Shown one piece after another: positions 56,325 through 64,000 of a stretch of DNA of 64,000 nt; position 1 is the stretch's first letter, and each line of letters opens with the position of its first letter. The notes under the pieces are model-generated. The model searched no databases and was not told the DNA's origin. It worked only from the letters and a program-made list of their open reading frames with translations. The stretch is from Paralvinella palmiformis (taxonomy: Eukaryota > Annelida > Polychaeta > Terebellida > Alvinellidae), in NCBI GenBank assembly GCA_025642065.1, contig JAODUP010000048.1, positions 321,001 through 385,000 of the forward strand. Reading direction: 5' to 3'. The translations under genes and the position numbers were made by a program.

Positions 56325-59300
56325 TCAGTCACTCGAACAGAAGCCTTTAAGATTGTCCAGAAACTTCACGTAATGCTGTTGCTCATAAACTGTGGCAAAA
56401 TCAACCAGTTCATCAAGAAATTTGTCTGTAATACCACGTTCATCCAGCAAATCTAATAACATGTCATACATTGTCTGCAAATAAGAAAAGTAACACTAAA
56501 TACACCACTGATTGAATAAGATAAGAAAATTATCATATAACTAGATATTTTAGAGCATCATACTAATAGTTTCATATTACAAAAGACTAAGTCCATTACT
56601 GTCTATAAGATTACTAAATATATATACAATAGTATGTATTCATAAAACTACTGAAGGTTAACAATATTTGTGCATTGACTATTTTTATGCAACAAAATTT
56701 GACACTGGTTTTTGTTGCAGGAACTAAATACTCACTCCATCCATATTCATTCCTTGCAATGTATACACACTGTCAGACCATTCTTCACCTTTCTTCATCA
56801 TTGCAATAGAATCTATTATGATCTCATCTTCTGTATAACAGGAAGAACACATTGTTTACAACATAAACATGGTTACATTCCACTGTTTTCATTTAGGAAC
56901 TAGTAGGTTCAGAATAAAAGGCACAGAACATGATCTCTTTCCAGAACAATTAGCATGCACTTAAAGAATGTTACAAAATAAAAAGTTTGCATAAAACTGA
57001 AAATACCATAAGCATCGTCTCCCTCTCGGCCTGGATCTTCCAGGTCATCTGGTCCTGTTTCTGGGAATATCATTGACAATGCTAATGTATTGTCACCTTT
57101 TGTCAGCTCCACTACGAAAGGTGGTCGAGAAACCATCTGTCAGAAACATTGCAATGTAGATTTTAAATAGTATAACTATGTAAAAAAAACCCCTAAACCT
57201 GTTTATTTAAACAACATAAAAGGAATGGAAACCTAATTACAATCCACAAATAAAGCAGTGCCACATCACTACAAACTGATATTACTTCATTCCAATTCTA
57301 ATAAATATAGTGAGGATGCCTGGCCGTTATAAAACGGAAAGAACCATTTTAGGAAAGACCGAAAGAGAACGACAGCACTGAAAAATCTGTCCTCTTAATA
57401 GAACAAACAAAGTCCATTGGAATGGAATAAGAATTTTCACCAAACCAACTCGATTCAGTACACGTGATGTGTAATATTCTGATTTTAATCAAACATGACA
57501 TTTTTAATAAATAAATAAACAGTTAAATAACATGTTGAGCTAACAAGACTAAACCTGCTTAAAGATTCAGTAGTGTTTACATTGTTAAGTCTGAAGCCAA
57601 AAAATGTTAAACAAGAAAAAACTCATCCAATCTGACCTGTACTGCTTCATTACTAGGATTTTCCTCCTGTGTTTCCAGATCACTCACAGAGTTATTTATG
57701 TTGAATTTAATTTTAATCCTAAAGAAATAATAAAACCAAGACAACTTAAGGAATATACAGAGAAATACAGCCACAATAAATGATCGTAATAATCCATCAG
57801 ATAGAAAACTAGTACAATGCAATTTTATCTAAAAGCAATAATTTTTTTAATAGAATTACAAGTATACATACGTTTCCCCATCTCCTGACTTCGTGAATTC
57901 AACATCACTTGTTCCAGACTTTGTCAGATCAAACCCTTTGACTGTCGGTAATTTCTTTTCAATTTTCTTCTCTCTTTTAATTTCATCTTCCAAAAACTGT
58001 ATTAATGAACCATCTCCTGAAAATGGATATTCAGACATGAAAATCTAAATTGAGGGATATTTAGAGCAATAATTAAAAAAGATTACTATTGGAGAGTATA
58101 TTATATAATAGCAGATGTTACTGTTTGGGAGACACTAGACACATTTTAAAAAACTGGGTTTTGGGGTTATATCTGAAAAAAAAAAATGATTTATCACTTT
58201 GAAACACATTGATCATAGATAGAAGATTAATATACAAATTTAAAAAGTTGAGGGGGGAACTCATTTTGAAAATGTGTCTGATATAAAATCGACATTTTTA
58301 TCTAAAATTTGAACACTGATAGTTGGTAAACCTTTTCTGCCAGTTAAAAACGAAGTCGTGGAATGCTTCTTTGTCAAATTGGGAGAGAAAAAAAACTACA
58401 CATAATTCTATCCCATTTAAAACAAGCATACATGGTTTAAGTGACCTGATTTATTAGTTTTTGTCGCTTCTAGGATTCAGCTAATATGGAGTAGGTCCCA
58501 TTAAAATGTCCAGAAAGTGTGGGGATACTACTGATAACTGGTGGAAAAGCTGAATTCATGAGCTTTAATTCTTGGATACAATGTAGTCATTATATAAGGC
58601 CACATTCAAAATCACTGAGTGCTCGATCTTAATCAATAACATCATCATTTAGTTCTAGGCCAACAGATAATACAATATCTTGTCAAATAGACAGGTTTCT
58701 GTCAAAGATGACAGACACCCAAACGCTATTACAAGTCAAGTAAAAACTAATAACAACTATTTCACTGGAGATCATTAGAACATCAAGTTGGTATGATTCT
58801 GTCCCCAGATCATTTTCCTTATGATGAACTCTCTTCAGGCTCTTCTACTTCTATACTTGAATTATAACTCTCTATTGACCATAAATTGGAAATTAACTCC
58901 CGCAGATTGTTACTTCTCTATACAGGCTCTACCAATATTCTTAAACTATTTGCAATTTTTGTATATGAACAGGTCATATACATCCTGGGCCACCATTCAG
59001 TGTTTAAACCTCAGGCCATCCAGTCAGATATTATTGCAGGTGTCTGTGTCTTGGCTGAAGTCATATGGTGATTATGTATTTAGTGTTGCATCCCCCACTT
59101 TGTGGAATAGGTTGCCACCAGATATTAGAAATGCATCGTCTCTTGAAATTTGTTAATCTAGGCTCCATATCCATAAAAGTCAAAGTGCATAGACCACCAT
59201 ATTAAAAATCTGTGACTCTAGAATTGCTCACATTTACAGAAGAAAGACCACAAAAAGATAGATCTTTCATTTCAGATGTAAATGCATACCTACAACACTT

Positions 59301-61961
59301 CAAAGTTAACTACTCAGCAGCCATATTTGATAATGAGATAGTGAACTATAACATTTTGTGCTAGGTATGGGACCAATTAATAAGTGAGTAATGATTGATG
59401 TGGCCATTGAGGGACATGATTCATGTGCTCCACTATGTTAGCACTTGACAACTTAAGTAAAAAAAATAACTACAACATCACGCAATTATAATATTATTGT
59501 TTATATGAGAAACACGGATAGTCCTCTCCAAACTACATGTACATATGTTATAATAGACCTGGTTTGATATTTGGACCAATTCAGGCATTGCTTTGTAAAC
59601 TTTTTACATGGCTGTGTTAGGTGCTTTAAGCATCGTGAATGATAATAGTGTATCAAACCTTAGATCATGAGATGTACATACTGTTTCAAGAAACTGTCCC
59701 TTCACTAAAAAAACTTATTTTTCATTTCACCATTTTTAAAATTTGATTTATACTGTCTATTGTAACTTAATATTGGTGTACTACAATCTCTATAAATGAC
59801 ACTTCATTCTAAGAATGGTGATTCATAATAAATATTTAATAATGATAATTAATAATAAATGAAATTATTTAATTCACTGCAGCAAATATAATACAATGTT
59901 ACAAATAAAATGATATTTCAGAAAATAAAGTCATTCAGTCATTCATTGTTTACTGGTGAGCCAATTTACATTATTACATTTTGTTATGTGATCTTTTAAT
60001 TATAATATATCACATTCTGTGTTATAACTATAACATAATAATAAATATTATAAAAATTCTATCAATTAATTCTGGATTTTTGAGGCAAGAAGTCACTTTT
60101 ATTAATTTTAAATCATATCATAGATATGCTGCAAATTTCAACAACACTAAGTTTTCATCTCAATCACATAAAATAAATAATTTTTTTCTTCAAAATGAAC
60201 CTTCATCTTCTCTTATCCAATACAAGTTTTAATCACCATATCACTATTTATTGCATGGATATGTATTCATTGAAGAAACATCTCTTTTCATGCATGTTTC
60301 ACCAAAGAAAAAATTAGTGATCTACACACTGTATAAATTAAGACTTATTGCAACATGAGCAACACATCGAATACTAAGTTTCTTATTAATTAACATCAAA
60401 CCAGCTATACGATATACAATTTTTTTAAACAAAATAATTAAGCTAACTGGGTCTTCATACATTTTTTTCATCCTGTATTGCCTAATTTTTTAATATTATA
60501 TTCAGACAAATTTGGGTTAAACAGAAACAAACATTTCAAAACAATATTAAAACAAAAATAAATAAGCATGAATGCAACACATTTGGCCAAGGCTTTTCTA
60601 GCAATAACTACATAAATATTAAAAAAACTGTTGATTCAACGTTGTTGAGTTGTTTAGCCTCAGAACTGGTTACAGCTAGGACATATGGTCAGGGGTGACT
60701 CCCTCAAGAAATAAATTCCACAAACACAAGTATGACCCAGATTCAAACCCACAAACTGCCATTTCAGCATCCCCAAATATAAAATGAACTGTAATAACAA
60801 GAATATCATATTATTGAAACTGAATTTAAATGGATACTTCAATTCCAATCACCTGGTGAGCTATGGTGGTGTAGCAGTTAAGCACCAGGTACTTTATGCC
60901 AAGGGTCACAGGTTCGATCCCAGCAAGAGGTCAATACTTTTCCAGGGATTAATTTCTCAGCTCACAACATCATGGCTGGCTGACCATGTTAAATGGTGCT
61001 GCCAGCTTCACTGAATTGATTAAATAAAGGGGGACGTTAAAGAACCCCTGAGGAAGTAATACACCCTGGCAGTGACTACCCTCATGGTATTTCGGCTCCA
61101 TCTTTCTGTGAGTGGTGTGGCAGGAGTTATGAACAACCACTCAAAATAAGGCACCACCCTGGAACTAAGTGCTTATTCTTTTGTGTGCCATCCCCGTTTT
61201 GATGATGTTTGATTGATGATTGGTGTTTTACGGCCACTTTTGTGCACATGGTAGGCTAAATGAGCTGAGCAACCTCTAAAGGTAATGAAGCAAAGTCATA
61301 GATGGTGTTTCTTCAAATATGCCCACACCGAGATTCGACCTCAGGTGGTAGAGTCTAGTGATCTGTGGTCCAATGCCCTACCAATTAGACCACAGAGTTA
61401 TCCCTTCAAAGTCACAGTGGTCTGAGTGGATGTGTAGTTTTGAATGATAATAAATATGCACAGGTTTATGAGACGAAGACCAATTCAGTTCCAATCTCAT
61501 TCCTTTTAGATATACTTATTTAAATTACATTTCATCATCTCTAATAGTAATACTAATTACACCAGATCTAGATAATAAGATTAATTTATATTTTAATAAT
61601 TATAATGACAATTAAAATATTCCCCTTCGCCTAGGAGGGTTACAGGATAGACTTAAACTAAACTTGAACTTACATTATGTGTACTATTAGATATTATAAT
61701 GTTAATGTTCTCACATCTGACATCAGATCTAACGGACTAACCTTCAGAGTGTAATGCACGATGTTGACCAGAAATACTTCCCGCGGTGACTTGGTTGATC
61801 GGTTGTCGAGTTAAACACCACAATGATCTTGTCGCTGTAAGTGTTGGTTTCAATCCCCATCGGCAATTAAATGACAGGACTGTTGTTCTGTTTACGTGCA
61901 TCAACTGACGTGCCACTCGGGATCCTGCTCCCATTAAACACCTGGCAGTGAAAAATGACAT
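56325..61961 (-). CDS. C1QBP: C1QBP / p32 / MAM33 mitochondrial matrix protein (6 coding exons)
   Basis: Acidic doughnut-shaped trimeric matrix protein needed for mitochondrial ribosome function and translation; 273 aa (human 282). Exons 5' to 3': 61961-61742, 58016-57872, 57718-57637, 57136-57007, 56830-56736, 56474-56325, all GT-AG and in phase. The start is the ATG of MSFFTARCLM, preceded by gtcaac; the open frame upstream has no earlier ATG. Residues 1-69 are basic and hydroxyl-rich like a transit peptide, and L70 of LHSEGDGSLIQFLEDEIK aligns with the mature N-terminus of human p32. Family signatures: KIKFNINNSV, PPFVVELTKGD, the acidic GPDDLEDPGREGDD loop, LLDLLDERGI, and a C-terminus with LVDFATVYEQQHYVKFLDNL. 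The last residues (KGFCSSD) differ from the vertebrate end. Confidence 0.95.
58081..58800. other. Part of C1QBP intron 1, nothing recognised
   Basis: AT-rich intron DNA; no repeats identified. Confidence 0.45.
58960..59200 (+). mobile_element. LINE C-terminal remnant
   Basis: Encodes KSYGDYVFSVASPTLWNRLPPDIRNASSLEIC with a frameshift just before, then a stop where FKSRLKTHLF is usual, and a ghost of that motif (SRLHIHKS). Typical end of CR1/L2-type LINEs. Confidence 0.7.
59201..60639. other. C1QBP intron 1 continued, nothing recognised
   Basis: Very AT-rich, with no identified exon or element. Confidence 0.4.
60640..60775 (-). mobile_element. SINE family D copy
   Basis: 'gagttgtttagcctcagaac', 'ggacatatggtcaggggtga' and 'gacccagattcaaaccc'; closest to 45845-46000. 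Confidence 0.65.
60853..61130 (+). mobile_element. tRNA-derived SINE, family B, reference copy
   Basis: Box A 'tggtgtagcagttaagca', box B 'ggtcacaggttcgatccc', then 'ttttccagggattaatttct', 'gttaaatggtgctgcc', 'taaataaagggggacgtta' and 'ggtatttcggctccatcttt'. Confidence 0.8.
61221..61402 (-). mobile_element. SINE family A, full copy
   Basis: Tail inverse 'ggccacttttgtgcacatgg' at left; box B inverse 'gagattcgacctcagg' and box A inverse 'ctaccaattagaccacag' at right. Confidence 0.78.
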
Positions 61962-62344
61962 GTTGACTTTTAAATGCGAACTCACGTCCCTAAAACACAC
62001 GAGGTTACTGTTTCCGGCTGAATGACCTTCACCTTTAAGTTAACTGACAACCGATAGAGGCGCTCGTCTACCACTGCTTTCATCACCTACACAGAAATGC
62101 CAAAATAGTAGATTTGTACGTAAATCTGCAGGTCTTAGAAAATCGAGCTTTTATACGTAAATCGGACGGTCTCAGAAAATCGGGATTTTATACATAAATC
62201 GGAATATTATAATAATTACTATGGTAACAGAAAAGAAAACACTCCTTAGACCTTATATAACAATGAAGTTTTATTATTACCAACCAATACCTGCCACCAG
62301 ATGAAGTACAAAATGTCCTTGTTCCATGTTAAACACACATTCTC

Positions 62345-62790
62345 CAATTATTGCACTTTACAAAAACTAAAATGCACTGACTAAAACATAATAATAAAAT
62401 ATGTGTCAATGCAGACCAACAAAAATAACATAAAAAACATGTTTAACATACAATCTCAAATTATTACACTTAACAAAAACTAATGCACTAAATAAAACAT
62501 GATAATAAAGTATGTGTCAATGCAGATCTAGCGAAAATAACATAAAAATATGTTAAACACACAATCTTAAATTAGTGCACTTTACAAAAACGAATGCACT
62601 AAATAAAACATGATAATAAAGTATGTGTCAATGCAGATCTAGCGAAAATAACATAAAAATATAAAAATAATATAAAAAAACAACACATCTTTAAACACTT
62701 AGAAAAAAAAAGAACAAAATCGTGTTACAAAAACGAATGCACTAAATAAAACATGATAATAAAGTATGTGTCAATGCAGATCACGCAAAA
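62345..62790. repeat. Tandem repeat, about 115 bp x 4
   Basis: The block 'aataaagtatgtgtcaatgc' and its neighbour 'acaaaaacgaatgcacta' recur at about 62354, 62470, 62582 and 62726, the last interval stretched to 144 bp by an A-rich insert. Upstream of C1QBP. Confidence 0.85.
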
Positions 62791-62839
62791 AATAATATAT
62801 ATATAAAACAAACATTTTAAACACTTGTAAAGACAGATC

Positions 62840-63180
62840 GTGTTACTTTACATGTACATGTACCTCATTTCAGCAGATCACTGTCTGGCTGAAATTCCTA
62901 GCACGGCTCATCCATTTTTTATTTACACGAAAGAAGAACCTGTAGAGTATTGTTGGCAAGCTGTTATCGAGCATCGGTGTCAATCTTGCGGCACATGGAG
63001 AAGACGCCTTCGCTATCAACATTGTTGTGGGCGATCACAGACACTAGCTGCACTATTCGTCGTACCGGTCGTGAAACACGAAAACAAGAACACGTGAGCT
63101 ATAGCAGACACAGTTTTGACAGTTTCTGTTGACCCAGAAAAACGCGTGAGACATTACTGGGGCAACAATAAAACAAATTA
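62840..63180. other. Unexplained moderately GC-rich segment
   Basis: Open on the plus strand (62840-63097, cysteine-containing frame) and, for 48 codons with an ATG, on the minus strand. A 'tttcag' at about 62867-62872 could be a 3' splice site. No product recognised; it could be the edge of a gene running off the window. Confidence 0.25.
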
Positions 63181-63399
63181 TTTCACACCAAGCTTGATAA
63201 AGTAAGATTTTTGTTTTGTTTGGGTTTCGTTAAAAACCGGGAGATTTTCGGGAGACTTAACAAGTCTGACACCATATGCATACACTAAATTTTAACACAG
63301 CTATATAAGATATTATCATAAACATACTGACAGAGATCTATATTTTCATTGATTGAACTTTTTTCCATATATATCCGATTTGCCAAATGATGAATTTGT

Positions 63400-63600
63400 T
63401 CCAGCTGCCGTGGGTTATAAATCTGCTAGATCATGTAAAAAGCGTCGAAACCTTTTTACTGGGATTAATTTCTCAGGATCACAAAATTGTTGGTGGCTCT
63501 CCGTGTTTAATACAGGTGCCATATCCACTGAATTAAATAACAGGGGAGGGGACATTAAGATCCTCTGGGTATTTTGGACCGGTATTTCATATTTAAATCA
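63400..63600 (+). mobile_element. SINE family B, diverged
   Basis: 'gggattaatttctcagg', 'tccactgaattaaataa' and 'ggggacattaagatcc' in family B order. The open frame over it is incidental. Confidence 0.55.
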
Positions 63601-64000
63601 AAAGGATGTTATTTTCCATTTTTTTGGGTCAACTATAAGCATTTTGAGAACCCATTAAAAAAATTCCAACCATGATTAAAATGAGAGAAAGATGTAATAT
63701 CAAAATGATATTTGTCTAATGCCAAAATGTAAGTTCAATGTTGCAAGAAAACATCAAAACTGATATAAGTAAAATTTGAACAATTAATCAGATCACTTAC
63801 TCGAATTTAAATGGATAAAATAGCACTTGAAATTATCTCTTGTTAACATAGAAATAATTATATGTAACTGTATTAAATGGATTTTACAGCTTGAAGCAAC
63901 TGGTGAACCATATTTTTTTGGTTATTGGATAATACTAGTTTGTTGAATCATTACGTGAAAATGAAGCTTATCATGCACTGCCTAAACTCAGAGTCATACT

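Overview
This is eukaryotic nuclear DNA from an animal, most likely a mollusc. That is an inference from intron-rich animal genes with lophotrochozoan-like divergence, a rhodopsin-like GPCR of a divergent invertebrate type, and many tRNA-derived SINEs, LINE tails and MULE/hAT/TA-type DNA transposon remnants. The background is AT-rich. There are no operons and no bacterial features.

Four protein-coding genes could be reconstructed. (1) HEATR6 on the + strand, 24 coding exons from 3440 to 26582, about 1200 aa, with every junction in phase. (2) An intronless, GC-rich class A-like GPCR on the + strand, 31137-32228, 363 aa. (3) GUF1, the mitochondrial EF4/LepA GTPase, on the - strand, 18 coding exons from 51928 down to 32504, about 660 aa. 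(4) C1QBP/p32/MAM33, a mitochondrial matrix protein, on the - strand, 6 coding exons from 61961 down to 56325, about 273 aa. The GPCR and GUF1 are convergent, with about 275 bp between stop codons. GUF1 and C1QBP share a strand and both belong to mitochondrial translation/matrix biology. HEATR6 is a poorly understood HEAT-repeat protein.

Layout: 1-3.4 kb, repeats (SINE, RTE-like LINE piece, MULE tail); 3.4-26.6 kb, HEATR6 with repeat-laden introns; 26.6-31.1 kb, intergenic with a long foldback element, a truncated DNA transposon and a small inverted-repeat element, ending in a CpG-rich flank; 31.1-32.3 kb, the GPCR; 32.5-51.9 kb, GUF1, with minisatellites in two introns and a 7.4-kb first intron; 52-56.1 kb, intergenic with a degenerate MULE; 56.3-62.0 kb, C1QBP; 62-64 kb, a four-copy tandem repeat and unexplained sequence.

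I did not find a previously undescribed biological system. The most interesting signals are structural: a GUF1 splice donor embedded in a 20-bp minisatellite that copies the donor motif many times; a HEATR6 3' splice site whose pyrimidine tract is replaced by a (TA)n microsatellite; a decayed duplicate of a HEATR6 splice acceptor and exon start; a transposon cleanly inserted in a LINE reading frame; and a single-exon, GC-rich GPCR lacking the canonical DRY and NPxxY motifs.
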